Shown piece by piece: positions 12,584 through 25,364 of a DNA stretch of 64,000 nt. Position numbers and translations under genes: made by a program. A model generated the notes under the pieces. It saw nothing but the letters and a program-made list of their open reading frames with translations. It did no database searches and had not been told where the DNA came from. How positions within the stretch are numbered: position 1 is the first letter of the stretch; each line of letters starts with the position of its first letter. The stretch comes from Paragorgia papillata (Eukaryota; Cnidaria; Anthozoa; Scleralcyonacea; Coralliidae): the NCBI GenBank assembly GCA_035771165.1, contig JAWNZC010000349.1, forward strand, positions 496,001 to 560,000. The letters run 5' to 3'.

Positions 12584-13957
12584 TTAGTGGTGTCATTGTT
12601 ACTTTTAATTACAGTAATCTATAAAATAGTATATATGTTGTTCTGGTAGCAACTTAGACTTATTGTCGTGTATTTCAGTTTTCCTTCAAGTGTATTAAGG
12701 TGTTAATTTCTAGCCATTTCTAGCGTTCCGTTTGAGGAGAGAGACAAAAGGAACACCTTCTATAGTCCTATTCATAAAAGCGTACAAACCTAATTAGTGT
12801 GACTGACGACATTACACTCCGTTCTGCGCATGTAAGAAACTAATGCAGCAAAACAAATTAAGCTAAACTAAAAATCGTGCTTTATTTTCAAGATTTCCTC
12901 GGGAATCATTTTGACAAAACAGTCAAAACATCAGGACCATTCAAATTAACAATTTATGCTGCTCTTGGCAAGAAATTTAATTAGCAATCTTGAATGCATA
13001 AACGACTCTATTGTTATGTTTGACGAGTTGACAGTTTGTGTACATTAAGACTGAATGAACGAACCAATGGGAATTTATAGTCGATATTTTTGGTGGAAAA
13101 AACGCAACTTTGAATAGGACTACCAAATTAATATTCTTTTATGTGCATACATAAATTAACCGTTATGAACTTGTATTCATGTGGCATTCAAAAGGGCTAA
13201 ATAATTATACACGAATTTTAAAGTCATGTCGGCACTTATTTGGCATAAATATATGAATAAGATCTATTGGGCTTGTTATCACTTATCACAAGTTCACATA
13301 GCGTGACGCGTAGCAAAAAGCTTCAATTAAAGCCTGGCACACACGCTAGGATTTTAGTCAGCCGATCTTTATTGGCTGATTAAATTTAGGGCTTACGATC
13401 AAAATCGTTACGTGTGCGGTGTCATTACAGAGCGACTTTAGCCGGCCGATTTTCGTCGTAAAATATCAAGTGGTTTGATATGCCGGATTAAAAGGCAACT
13501 AGTTTACACGCCACCTAGTTAATCCAATTTTCTTTTCAAATTCCGGACGTCGTTAGCCTACCATCACAATTTAAGACAAATATCGAACACTTTATGTCAC
13601 TTCAATAGTTTTGCTTGCGTTTTTTGGCTTGTTTTGTTGGTGAATACAAAAATTAAGAACGTTAATACAAAAATTCTTCTCAGAAATCGTGGGAAAAGCA
13701 CTTCAGTGTGGGCATTGCAGAATTGAATCTGAGGAGGAACATCAGCCCCAGAACTCTTACAAAACGTACACTACAACTTGCCAACAATTTGCTAAATCTA
13801 TACGTGTACCCCTAGTTTCAACAACACTACTGTAGATCCACCACTGAAAGAATGCTTGAAATCTAGCTATATAATATATATACTTTTAATTAACATAAGG
13901 CTAAAAAAATATTCAAAAACTACTAATTACTTTAAGCAGGTGACTTGTTGGTAATTT
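12584..13957. other. interval without recognised gene
   Basis: Contains a weak repeat-like segment at 13,335-13,500 (GCCTGGCACACACGCTAGG). Otherwise nothing was supported. Confidence 0.35.
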
Positions 13958-16900
13958 CTAGTGATAAAGCACTGATATCTCCAGTTGGAAATCATAGTCA
14001 AATAAGTCAAGATCAAGAAATTTTCTGTGATTCACTGACAATGTTTGGGATGATTGTGTTAATTGATAAAGTTTAGAAACCTTCATAGGAACATCCAAGA
14101 CAGTTGAACGTGAAGATACAGGAGAAGTACTAGACTGTGATTTTGGATAGGAGGAAGACGAACACAGGTTTTCTGCAATAAACAAGAGAGAAATCAATCA
14201 ATACCATCATAGAAATCAGGGGTGGTGCCAGAGGGGGATACAGTCCCCCTGTTGGGAAACCCTAGCCTCATCATCGAGGAAAATTTACAGACAGGATACA
14301 GTATATATTGTAGAAGTGAACAGTAGTAATTACAACACACGGAATTCCATTTCGGTCCACAATAGTGGGTTAATGACCACACTAGGTGTTCAACAGATTT
14401 TTAGTTATGGATACCCTGAAAATAAATGCTATAGCTTGTTTGTTATTGTGATAATTTCATGCTGAGAAGATGGGAAAAGGCATTCTAGACATTCAAATTT
14501 TAAAAATTTTGCAGGGGAGAATGCCCCGGCCCAGACATCCCCCCCTGCTAGCCCCACTGTTGGAGACCTTGGCCCCTGTGTTGGAGAGTTCTTGGCACCA
14601 CCCCTGATAGAAATCATATTAAATATGAGCATTGGAGCTTTGAAATTGGTCAACCAATAAAGAAAAACTGAATCCCATCACCATGATATAGAAGGGAGAT
14701 AGGACCCAGATAACTTACTGTTTACAAAAACAAGAGAATATTTACCCAAGATGAAAGTCAAAGAGAAGATAGGAAAAGTTATCTAGTAAAGTATATATTA
14801 GGTACCTTTTTTACACATTTCTGGAAAACAGTTACTTTGTAAGTTTTCACGCTATACAAAAAGACAGAGTGTTAATCTAAAGCCCTGTTTACACGGCCAA
14901 AATTTAAGCACGCTTAAGTTAAGCGTGCTTAAAATGCGCAACCGTGGTGCGTTTATATATGCACGGTAATTTAATAATCCCTTACTAAAACACGTACACC
15001 ATTATTCAACATGGCGGACGAGCTATATTTTTGGTTTTGGAAGCTTCGTATGGGTAGCGTGCGTCAAAGAACAACGGAAGACATCGGTACACGAGAAAGA
15101 GTAATAGCTAAAAGAAAGAAACAAACAAACAAACAAAGGAACAAAGAATAGCGAAATGGAAGTTTCTACAGCAGGGCAAAAAAATGCATTTTATCGTATT
15201 AATAACACCGTATTAATAGCAAGCGTTTTTCAATCCCGTTGCGTTTACACGGCCAAGTTAAGCGCGATTAACTGATCGTACTCAGTTTAATCCACCTCCT
15301 TGAGGTGGTGCAAACCAATCGCGATTATAATTTACGCCGATCTGTTTACATCACTCCTTCAACTCGCCAATTTTTTTCTCAAGAAGCAATTGTCATTGAT
15401 GAAAAGGGAAAATTGTTGATGAAAAACGACAGACATTTTGTCGTAGTTCGTCCAAAAGCGTATGAAACAGAAAGGCTTCGTTTGTTGTACCCAGACGAAT
15501 TTGAAGCTGAAAGTCTCGGTAACACCTATTCTAAAGCCTTTCGAACATTTTGTGCCGTAGTATACATGATGACATTTTCTTGTACGTCGACATGAGAGAA
15601 GAACAAGATATTTTGAAGGTAACACGAGAGAACATGTGCAAATATCGCTTGTAGGAAATGCAGCGGGTTCATCACCTCAAGAGACAATCACCTCAATATT
15701 GATACGACTATTAACATAAACAACTGTGTATGAAGAAAAACTTGTTCTCTTATAATTAAATTATTTCATAACACCGTGTCATCGTCACTTGTATGAGTGG
15801 TACTAGTATCCGTTTCACTACTAGTGCTACTACTGCTGCTGTTGTCTATTAAAGTGGTTGGCTTGACTTTCTTAGCCCTCTTCTTGAGTTCTTGTATCTT
15901 CTCTTTCCCTTTTGTTTCGGTCGCCTCACTTTGACTGCGTCGTTCCACAAGGTAATTGCCGGAATTGCCTCGAAGTCTTCAATCTCCGGACCTTCCATAC
16001 ATATTTGAATCAAGCCTCTTAGCGTTTTCTGAGAAAGGGAATATCTGGAATCGGTTTTAATCCTGTTCATGGTTCATGAGGGAAAACAGCAACCTTTCCA
16101 CTTTGGCGTTTGAAACTGCAACGAAAACAGCAATTCGACAAGCAATAGCACGAGGCTCGACGCGTTGCATCCACTGATCTGGTTGCATCTGCTGGACTGA
16201 AATATTTTGCGCCATCATCTGACACGATAATCAGTGGACTGGGGATTTAGGTATTTCACTGTGTAATCACATAAACTTTCCCCCTGCTCCAGTAAATTTG
16301 AGACTCCCAGAAAAGCCTGCCCTTTCCAAAGCCTTATTATTATCTGCCGCTCCAAAAATGTTTGACCGGTCAAAATGATCATTGAAAACGAAAAAACGGC
16401 GGTCAAGGTGCTAATATCGCCGGTCAAAATGATCATTGAAAACGAAAAAAACGGTGTTCAAGGTGCTAATATCGCCGGTCAAAACGAAAAAACGGCCGTT
16501 TAATATTTGCAGCGCAGAGTTACAGTGGAATAAACTTTTCCCATTGTTCTGAGTTTGAGAAAATGAAAGGCAATGAGCTGATTCAAACTGAAAAATATCT
16601 TTTGTCTACGATAGTTGATAAGATATCTCAAGAAAATGAAATTGGAAAAAAAACTTTGGGAAAGATTTTCTTGAGACTTTCTTTCCAAAACCAGTCTTCT
16701 TGAACACATTGCTGATCTTAGTCTGCCTCCCGTCAAGCCTAACTGGGCTCATGGTCTTGGCGTAGGCGTGTCTAACTTTGAGGTAAAGTTCAGAGATGCA
16801 GAAACTGCCGCGGGTTCACAACAGTGATTATCGGGTGCGTGTCCAGTGTCCACCGATCACGTGGAGATAGCGGACAAAATGAAGCGGAGCAGACAAATTC

Positions 16901-19420
16901 TGCTATTGGTGATAATGTAGTTGATGGAGGCACTAGCGAATGGAATTTTTCAACAGATTCAACGACCTTTCTGATGAGGAAATTACAGAAATGACGCCGA
17001 GTTATTTTGAACTGCACGAAAAACAGAGAATATCAAAAAATGACGATGGTGTTGGGAGACAAGCAGGCCTGTAAAGATTTGGACGATGATGACAACATGG
17101 AAATAGACGAGAATGACAACGAAGCGTCAAGTGCCGAAAGTGAAACGTCAGACAGTGGTAGTGACAGCGAAGACCTACCCTGGGTGCCAGAGGTTTTTCG
17201 ACGCTCGTGCATGGGGGATAAAGCGAAGACCTTGTTCTAGCAGAATCAAACACAGACTCTGATACAGATCAAGGCAGCAGCTCGTCCATAAGTGAACTGA
17301 AACAGCCACATGTCTTGGATTCAAATGACAAATTATGGTCACATTTCGAAAGTGATTCAGAGGAAGAAGAATTTGTAGGCCTTCATGTTCACACAGATAG
17401 TGGTAGTCATGTTACTTTGCAAAATAGGATATCTTACGAGTTACGTTAAATTTGAAGTTGCACTTCTTTCAATTCCATTGTATTAAACTTTCCAGCCAGT
17501 AGCGCGTGTATAGTTTAACTTTTGTTTACTTCTAATGTAATGTTTTGTGGTTTTGTGCAATATCACTGAGCAAGGCAATAATTTAAGCGTTTGCTCTTCA
17601 TTAACTTGAATAATTTTGATTACTGTATTTTATTAAAACTATCCTAATTACTAAACTGTAAAGCAGAACTAGCAAGGGAACAGGTTCAATATTGTTCATT
17701 ATACATGTATATATAATAAAAACAATGGTCATGGAAACGAAACATTGCAAACACAGAAACACTCAATTGAGTTTGGGAGAATTCAAAAGTACAATATGTA
17801 CTTTTAAAAGTACAATATGTACTCCAGTCCTAGATAAAGCATTTTTCTTCCTGGCAGCAAAATCCAAAAATAAATATTTCCTGCTAAACTAAATTAATGA
17901 TTTCCTGCCTGATAGAATTTTTCAATTTTATAAGTTGTGATACCACCAGACTTGCAAGTTTCTATCTCAAAACCATAATTTATCTGAATGTGGTATCTAT
18001 ACATACTTTGAAATAGCGAAGTTTTTCAATTGAATACTACGTAATACAAGTACTAGCATCAAAAATTGAAATGCTGAAACAGTTGAATAAGATAAAAGCA
18101 GCTTGCATTCTTGCAAATGCACAATGACAGCTGCAGCCTGCAACAGCAACACCATACTGAAATGATAAATATTTCATTGTTTTCTAGAACAAATCATTGC
18201 ATCATTTGTGCAAGGGTATACGAAACTTAGACAGGTCAACGTCATGTAATAAACCTTCAAAACACTTTCGAATTGTTTACAAATCACCGCTGGGTTTGGC
18301 AAGAATATAGAAACATGAGTCATCGAATATGAAATTTGATATTCAATCAAAAGTGATTGCCCATCAAAATTGTGTGATTGTAATACCGTGACACTTTTCG
18401 ATTTTTTGAAGAACAGGAAATTTATCTTTAAACTTTGATTTGGATTAAAAAAACTGACAAATATTTCCTGCAAGATACAAAAAATTTCCTGCGAACAACT
18501 TTTAGAAAACATTTCCTGGCAGCAGCGCTGCTGGACATTTTCCAGAACTGATGTACTCACCTACAGCTTGGGTTAACATAAACTCCCAACGCACTATTAT
18601 GTTTGCATCAGGCTACATAAACACAGGTGGCCATTTTCTATTTCTTGGTTTGCATTGGCTGGTAACCACAAAGTATTGTGGTACTGTATACATACTACTC
18701 AAATCAGTAAAGTGAGACATGGATGATTTTTTTATCGCTTCTGAAGTGTCAGTTTTATTAACCGCGGATCAATATTAAAGCAATCACAAGGTCTATTCTC
18801 ATATGTACCATGTGACAAACATCCAATTGTTAACTCGTAAACAAGCTATCACATGGTACAGAAGAATACACCTCGTGATTGCTTTGAAATTGATCTGTGG
18901 TTAACGAAACTATGTCTCGCTTAATTAACCTGAATGTCATGTCTCACTCTACTGATTTGAGTCGTATATACTATATATACAATATGTGTCGATCAAGTCG
19001 TTCTGATACTCTGTGTTGCTTCGTTTTCTACAAAGTTTGTTTATGTACTTTCATTTTATCCATTGAATTTTTCCTTCCACTCATCTTGTTTTCCGAGGTA
19101 ACCAAGATAAAGAGATAAATAGATGATTAGGTAGAACAAAATAGACGATCACATTTCAGCACCTCGACAGGTCTGAACATGATGCATTGGATGCAACATA
19201 TATTTTGTTGACTCACTACATATTAAACTACAGTATAGAAAAACCATTCAATATTCTACAGTAAAACATATTAAATAACCTGCAGATTTGTTGCTTTCTT
19301 CTTTTCTTCGGATTTTATTATTACAAAACCGTCTTCGTTGACTTCATCATCCTCCACATCAGTAATTACGCCGTCATATTTAGTACTTTGAGTAGAGCTG
19401 TTGCTATATTTCCTGGTCAT
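13958..19420 (-). CDS. unidentified three-exon gene, divergent to RPA3
   Basis: Three minus-strand exons join in phase. Exon 1 is 19,280-19,420 (47 codons, starting MTRKYSNSS, acidic DVEDDEVNEDG). Exon 2 is 18,561-18,612 (contains IIVRWEFML; acceptor AG, donor GTGAGT). Exon 3 is 13,958-14,172 (acceptor TTTATTGCAG, ends LEISVLYH and stop). The total is 408 nt, giving 135 residues. The donor after exon 1 (GTTATT) is weak and the 4.4-kb second intron could hide more exons. The protein is not recognised: acidic N-terminus, Ser-rich middle, no membrane segment. It shares a ~340-bp promoter region with RPA3, which argues for a real, cell-cycle-type gene. Transcript data would decide. Confidence 0.4.
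14217..14606. mobile_element. hAT-type non-autonomous element
   Basis: Ends CAGGGGTGGTGCCA and TGGCACCACCCCTG are inverted. The flanks carry the perfect 8-bp duplication ATAGAAAT (14,209-14,216 and 14,607-14,614). It sits just inside the last intron of the preceding minus-strand gene. Confidence 0.9.
15305..15595 (+). CDS. unidentified open frame
   Basis: The frame reads as protein-like sequence of mixed composition (YITPSTRQFF, AIVIDEKGKLLMKNDRHF). It begins with a non-ATG codon and the end has no domain. It lies beside transposon debris (the segment 14,885-15,260 has repeated GTTTACACGGCCAA ends), so it may be part of a decayed element. No function is proposed. Confidence 0.2.
   Translation: MVQTNRDYNLRRSVYITPSTRQFFSQEAIVIDEKGKLLMKNDRHFVVVRPKAYETERLRLLYPDEFEAESLGNTYSKAFRTFCAVVYMMTFSCTST
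15766..16160 (-). pseudogene. hAT transposase C-terminal remnant
   Basis: Minus-strand frames give SNAKVERLLFSLMN, then after a frameshift RIKTDSRYSLSQKTLRGL and MEGPEIEDFEAIPAITLW. This order (VER-LFS-MN, then RL-L, then EGP, then LW) is the hAT-family dimerisation region of domesticated and transposon hAT proteins. At least two frameshifts are present and the upstream catalytic part was not found. It may be the source family for the nearby hAT MITEs, but that was not shown. Confidence 0.55.
16368..16500. repeat. tandem duplication, unit about 55 bp
   Basis: Two and a half copies of a unit starting GGTCAAAATGATCATTGAAA and ending GCTAATATCGCC. Confidence 0.75.
16505..17450 (+). pseudogene. 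remnant of an acidic protein gene, unidentified
   Basis: Pieces of protein-like sequence occur in successive frames: LLSTIVDKISQENEIGKKTL near 16,600, MEFFNRFNDLSDEEITEM from 16,940, then a strongly acidic Ser/Asp/Glu stretch to 17,440. The stretch includes DDDDNMEIDENDNE and ESDSEEEEF. Frameshifts separate them. It could be a decayed retrocopy or transposon-borne gene. No family was recognised. Confidence 0.3.
17451..18560. other. AT-rich interval within the minus-strand gene's intron
   Basis: A duplicated AAAAGTACAATATGTACT motif at 17,787-17,825. Nothing else was recognised. Confidence 0.4.
18693..18965. mobile_element. foldback MITE
   Basis: Arms with CAAATCAGTAAAGTGAGACA (18,700) and its inverse (18,939-18,962). 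Inner inverted pair ACCATGTGA / TCACATGGT. Confidence 0.65.
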
Positions 19421-19759
19421 AAGTTTGTACAAAGAGTTCATTGTTCGATAGAATTCCAGTTCAAAGTTAAATATAAATTCCAGACAACGACTATGCCACC
19501 AGCCACCATATTATTCTTGAAACGTTTGCAGTTTGCACAGCATGACCACAGCTGCAAATACGCTAATTTCACAATTATAAACTAACCCTGTACTTCATGT
19601 AGGCCTGACCCATCTTTTCCAAAAAATTTACGCGCCAAAAATGTCGCGGGAACCTAGGCAAGAGTGCAAGATTCGAACAATTGGAACGATATAAATCGTG
19701 AGTTTGAACGAAACGTTTATATTTTATATAAATATTAAACGCAGCGACAGTGATTAAGT
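19421..19759. promoter_or_regulatory. candidate bidirectional promoter with E2F-type site
   Basis: The 339 bp lie between the start codons of the minus-strand gene and RPA3. TTTGGCGC, the consensus E2F site, is present on the minus strand at 19,632-19,639, next to GTCGCGGGAA. Replication genes including RPA subunits are known E2F targets in animals. No TATA box was chosen. Confidence 0.5.
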
Positions 19760-21775
19760 ATGACTGGAATGGCGAGAGTGAATGGTTCTATGTTGAATGA
19801 AAATATTGGAAAGCTTGTATGCGTGGTGGGGAAAATTACTCAAGTAAGTTAAATATTGCCATCCATGTTTGATGTTTAGATCATATGCAGAAATTTATAT
19901 AGCCAAAATTTGTGACAAACACCGTGTGAACAGAGAGATAGCCTATTAAACGTTCATGGACATCGTCCATGTTTTACTCTGCCCTCTGGTGGTCCAGTGA
20001 GTGAAGAGAGGAAAGCTGGGCTGTTTCTAAAATGTTCACATGTGATTGTAACATGAAAATCAATGATCAGATAGCCATCTGTTTGCCAATCGATAATTAT
20101 CAATATCAATTGATTAAATTTTATTGATTGATTTCTATCAATTTCATCAATTGCATAGGCCTTAAATTATGTCTGTTAATTAATTAATCGACTGTTAAAT
20201 TGATATGTAGGTTTTCTGGCAAAATGATATGGTCTAGGATGTTTGAAGGTTCTTGCTTTGGTGGGTAAAATCATTTTGGGGGTAGACAGAAGGAAACAAT
20301 AACAGAGTTATTTTGGGGTGGTTCAGGCAGGAATGGGCATAGGCGTAGCATCCCAATCCTGTTTGGGGGGCCAGAGTCTTTAGTCTTCAGTCTTAGCCTA
20401 ACATATGAATTTTGCTTGAATATTTACAGCAATTGTACATGTCAAAATTGACTGAAATTCCTAGCAGAAAGTGCCTGAAATATTTTAGGAGGGTAATTGT
20501 CCCCCCCCCCCCCTGCTACTCCTATGGGAATGGGTTAGAATTTATCTCAGTGCTGCTGTATCTCCAAAATCCAAATTGTAAATACCGTAATGAACTCTAT
20601 TAATTGACTTATAATTATTTAAGGTTAATCCAACTGGGAATGCTTTAAAGATTCTGACAAGTGACCAACAGACAATTCAAGTTTCCTTGAAGGATCAAGT
20701 ATGTACATTATATAAGATTTTCTAGCCCTGTACTGGCTGTACATGAAGTGCACTTTTTACTGTACATGTATGTTTAATATAATCAAGATTAATCCTTTTT
20801 ATGGCAGTATGAAGACACACCAGGGCATTGTATACAAATCATTGGTATTGTTCAACAGAACTTGTCTGTTATTGCAGAAAAATATACAAGTTTTGCTTCT
20901 GAAGAATTTGGTGAGTGTTTTTTTAAACTGATTTGTTTTATGAATTAAAACACTAATTCAAGAATAGACCTATATAGGATAGCGCATTGAGAGATTTGAT
21001 TAGCTCTCACAAATCTTCAGACATCCAAAACTTCAGACAAACATTGGAAAATTAGCCAATCAGATTTGTCAAAAAAGATCATGTGATCCATTCACTTCAT
21101 GCAGAAAAGTCTATTGATTAAACCCTCTACATTTGGGAACCAAGTGATCCTATTATAATATGCAAATTGTTAGTTGCAAAGCCAGGTATACTGTACTGTA
21201 TCAACAAGTGCCATTAAAAATTCTCAACTTTTTCATTCTTCTTAAAAATACATCTAGCTGTTTTTCAAATGCTCATTGTTATTATAATAATTACAGTATT
21301 GTTGTTAGAATTAATTTTATAATAATAATTTTAAAAGCAAACAGCGCTACATGTAGTACTTTTTATACAGTATGTATTTATTAGGCTTGAGTTAATTTTA
21401 TGGGTAGTTTTGGAACAAGGTACTGTACAGTACCACACTTCCATAGTGGGTGATAACTATGTATACATACCAACTTTACTGGTGGCTAATTGTGGGTACC
21501 TGACTACCAGTTACAGCTCTAATTAGTCTATTCATTTGTAACCCAGTTTATCATTGCATGCTTTTATTTTCATAATTGTCTCCAATAATGAACAGAAAGT
21601 TACACTATGGTGACATTAGAGAGATCTTATTCTTTTATAATATACAAGATTCCTTTCTTGTTTTATAGATCTAGCATTGTATGACAAAACAATCAAGTTA
21701 CTACCTCGATATTCAGAGCTGTTTCTGGCTAGAGCAGGAGGTGCGGATACAAATGATCCAATGGAGGACTGGTGA
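19760..21775 (+). CDS. RPA3: replication protein A 14-kDa subunit (RPA3)
   Basis: Four exons join in frame: 19,760-19,843, 20,624-20,698, 20,808-20,910 and 21,669-21,775. All have GT donors and AG acceptors. They encode 122 residues, the normal length of the family (human 121). Recognisable blocks are LVCVVGKI early, NPTGNALKILTSDQQTIQV (the OB-fold strand region with the family's PTG), IQIIGIVQQNLSVIAEKY, and LALYDKTIKLLPRYSELF before the C-terminus. RPA3 is the small OB-fold subunit of the trimeric ssDNA-binding complex RPA and acts in nuclear replication and repair. The ATG is the only one preceding the conserved N-terminal region. The gene looks intact. Identification rests on the pattern of conserved blocks and length. 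Confidence 0.9.
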
Positions 21776-21848
21776 ATTCAAATTACCATTATGACAAGGA
21801 TGTTGGGCTGTAATTCTCCAGTCTCTCAATTCCATTCTAACCTGATTT

Positions 21849-21854
21849 AATAAA
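21849..21854 (+). terminator. RPA3 polyadenylation signal
   Basis: AATAAA 74 bases after the RPA3 stop codon. Confidence 0.6.
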
Positions 21855-21859
21855 GTACT

Positions 21860-23530
21860 GTCATAAATAGTCACTAATTACTGTTTTATAATCCAAAATA
21901 ATTCCAGTTCAGTTGCAAGTACAGGACAATATAGGTACAGTAACTATCTACATGTACAGTAACTATCTACATGTACAGTATGACAGTTTGGGACCCAATA
22001 GGTCTTAGGTTGATCTTATTATAAATATTACTGCCCAGCACAAAACATGATTGGATAAAAGCCATTGAACACAAGAAAATCCTAGTAGATTAAATATTGT
22101 TTCTTATATCTTTATGTTTGAAGGCTTTTATGTTTTTTACATCCTGTGTTTTGTCCTGGGCACTAATATTTATAATAAGATTATTTTCCTCCTGGTCAAT
22201 CTCTTGACAGGGTCTTAGCTTACTTTGGGACTGTTTGGGTATGTATGGCAAAATGGAGAGTTGAGGAAGTTTGTAAATGTCTGTTAATTTTATGAACCTG
22301 TAACAGTCTGACTGCTTGCTGTTCTTTGTAACTGTTGTATTACTGTTAGCAATGAAATGGAAACCATGCTTTGACATCTAAATGTACTACTCTACTATGT
22401 ATGCACGTACAGTATGTAGAAACCCGAGGACTTACCAGTTTTCTTTGAATTTTGGTATTGTATTGTATCACTACAGAGTAGTTATTTAATAGATAATTAC
22501 TGAAGCCAATGGCATTATTCAATATATTGCAGCTAGCTGAGGGTACAGCCTGAAGCTGGCTGCAATATATTAATTATATGCTGTTTGGCCAAAGTGATTT
22601 CAGGGTGTTTCTATTTATTCAAACGCAACCCCGTGACCATGAATTATTAATGGTTTGAGAAATATTTTTCTTGTCTGTGGCTGCATCTGTTTGCAGTAGC
22701 GTTCTCAATCGGTGGTTTGCAATTAATCCCTTGAGATTTGGAAGGCAAAGAAACGGCAGCCATGTTGGAGGAAAACATACTCCAAATACAATAGCTGCTA
22801 TTGAGATTTTAAAGTTCCTCCAACATGGCCACCATGACGTCAAGTGCAAACCAAGAATACGAGTGATTAGTTTCGGTCCGAGCACAAATCGTCGTCATAT
22901 TCCAAGCTATACAATTTCGGTAATGTTTAATGGGTCAGGATTTCTTAAATGACTATAACAAGTCTTAAGAGACTTAACCTTTAAAGGAACGTAAGGAATA
23001 TCCGTGGCAGTAATCTTTGTACTCATTATATTGACAGCGTCTTTGTCCAAAAAGGAATGTACTGACTCAGAAGGAAATAATTAGCACTGTGACAATTAGG
23101 GCCAGGCCTACATAATAGTGTCACTTTGTATGGTCTAGTGCTTAACTATTCTCTATATAAGTACACTGCCAGTCAAAAATAACTGCTCAATGTAAGGGAA
23201 ATATGGAAATGACAATATAAACTAGTATTATGATAGAAAAGCAAAAGCAAGACAAAAAAATAGGCACGCCCAGGCGTGCATGTATCTACTGCGTTTAATG
23301 CCTATAGCTACTATGGTAAAAACAATGATGCAACTGTGTACTTGTAACAACCTTGTATTCATAGCTGAACAAGATTCTTGAAAATATTGATGGAATTGTA
23401 TAGTTGTAACAACCTTGTATTCAGATCTAGAGCTAAACAAGACTTTTGACAAAATTGTGTACTGTACACTGTATGCTCACAGGCCATGCTGTATTTTAAC
23501 TTTGATAAAGAACTCAGTTAACTCAGACTC
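21860..23530. other. interval without recognised gene
   Basis: Holds a hairpin (22,520-22,575, AATATATTGCAGCTAGCTG mirrored), a short direct repeat (AACTATCTACATGTACAGT at 21,941-21,978) and an inverted pair GCCATGTTGGAGG / CCTCCAACATGGC (22,760-22,830). A 95-codon minus-strand frame at 22,090-22,377 shows no motif. Confidence 0.4.
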
Positions 23531-23534
23531 TCAG

Positions 23535-23705
23535 AGTAAAGCCAGCAAGGCACAGAAGGCTAAGTGCTAACAACTCTACTCATATCTGGTATGAGTTCCA
23601 AGCCCGGACAGGTGCATGGTCACCCATTCCGACTAACTCAATCCAAATGGGCTTTACTCCGGTCCTCAGTGGTGAGAGGCAGTGCACTAATAGCTTGACT
23701 ATTAA
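23535..23705 (-). mobile_element. 5S-derived SINE-like copy
   Basis: The minus strand contains a diverged form of the 5S-like block (GGAATGGGTGACCATGC), followed by the same GCACTGCCTCTCACC border seen in the other copies. Confidence 0.4.
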
Positions 23706-24772
23706 AGCTATGGTACTAAAAGCTATAGTCATAAAGTATGGTAGTAAAGCTTTAAGTAACTAGGTCAATCAAATTAACATAACTATATAACAACTCACAA
23801 AATTTGACTTAATTGACTAATTTAAGACAGTATTTAAATATTTTCGTTACAACAATTTGTCAAACAATAATGCAATCTAGTTAGAAGGTAAAGAAAACCG
23901 CTTGAGATAACAAGCATCTCGAGTATTACTGCTGTAAAATTTAATAGTGAATGAAAAAGATGTCCAGCAAATAAATTGTCATCAAAATTATAAGAGCAAC
24001 CATACATTAATTGTTCTTCAAGACATATGCATGCCATACAGTAAAAGGTACAATAAATGTTTGCACATTCATAACACAGATTTTGTATGAGCAGCATACA
24101 ATTTTACTCCAGTAATACTGTATATAGACTTGCCAGTTCACGCTCTCAACATAGCCTGTCACTGACATTTGACTATTTGTCATCTACATCGACAGTATGT
24201 TATTTAATAGCATATTTCGCTCGTGGACTACCATAGGTTTTGGGCATTGTTGCCTGACCATGAAGCTACCTTTGTTTTCTTAGAAGAAGGTCATCCATTT
24301 CTATTCGGCAACGCACAGTCTTATCAGTTCACGAAGCTCGATCAGACGTGTTGCCCATATACATTGCCTCGTCTGAATGTGAAATCGTCTACGCAACGAC
24401 TCGATTAATTTGCTTTCAAAAACGTTTATCACCATTCCGACAACAACGTCTAGTGCATCACAATTAAGAATTGTCTACGATTCATACTTAAAATACTTAC
24501 TAAATTTGTAAAAACTTCCTCTCGTTGAATATCCCGCTCCTTGTCAAATATCTCGCTCCATGCAACCATGCTGTCAACAATGACTTATGTAATACTTGGT
24601 GTACAGTAGTTATTTTGGCTTCGGTGGTTTGTCGTGAGTCAATCGTTTAATTCTATGTTTTGATTGCCTCCGAAGGCATTCTTTTGTTAACTTAACTACA
24701 TTACGACATTATTAACTTAACTATATTTTTTAGGTAACTGATTAAGCAAAGTTCATTGCTAAATAAGAGTTA
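23706..24772. other. interval without recognised gene
   Basis: A 61-codon plus-strand frame at 24,223-24,408 has no domain. Nothing else was recognised. Confidence 0.35.
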
Positions 24773-24830
24773 ATTACCGAGAAGGAGGTAACTAACTTTA
24801 GCTTAGTTACCTCCTTCTCGGTAATGAACT
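24773..24830. repeat. near-perfect palindrome
   Basis: TTACCGAGAAGGAGGTAACT and its exact inverse are separated by about 10 bases. The stem is over 20 bp. It could be a tiny foldback element or a cruciform-forming site. Confidence 0.8.
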
Positions 24831-25084
24831 GATTTAGTTTATTCATGATGCAGACGATATTTGTCGTTATTTACCAAAAAAATAGTATTCTAGACGTAGT
24901 TTTAAAGCGATATAGTAGGTCATTTAATATGCAAGGTCAGTAACCTATATATTAACCGCGGCACATGACCCCACATCAAAGATAATTTATGCATGAATAA
25001 ACTAAAAGCAATTACACACTTCTAACTGTAAATGGCTAAACAAATTGAACTTGAACAGTTCTTTTTGACCGGCAGTGTAATTAG

Positions 25085-25271
25085 GCTGTTCATATGAGGC
25101 GGGCTGGTCCGGTTAAAAGACTATTTAAGTAATGCAGAATGACACAAAATACCAAAATTGCTTTCGTTTTACTGAAGTATAGCACACAGGGTAGTTTAAA
25201 TCTTTTTTGAAGTCATAGAAAGATTTTAGTGACATAGCCTGGTGACCAGTCGAGCCCGGTGACCCCGATGA
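25085..25271. mobile_element. diverged copy of the GGGGCTGTTCATATG MITE
   Basis: The left end GCTGTTCATATGAGGCGGGC and inner block match the MITE at 12,346. The right end is decayed. Confidence 0.65.
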
Positions 25272-25364
25272 ACTTAACTCTGAAGATGATTATTAACGCG
25301 TAAGCAAGGAAACGTTAGTTAAATTTCATATTAAAATTATTGATTTGTCGGCTGTTTACCCAAA

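Noticed and set aside
18174..18560. 128-codon minus-strand frame next to exon 2 of the unidentified gene
   Set aside because: Crosses the GTGAGT donor, is hydrophobic and low in complexity, and shows no family.
22090..22377. 95-codon minus-strand frame after RPA3
   Set aside because: No motif and no splice or promoter context. Likely chance in AT-rich DNA.
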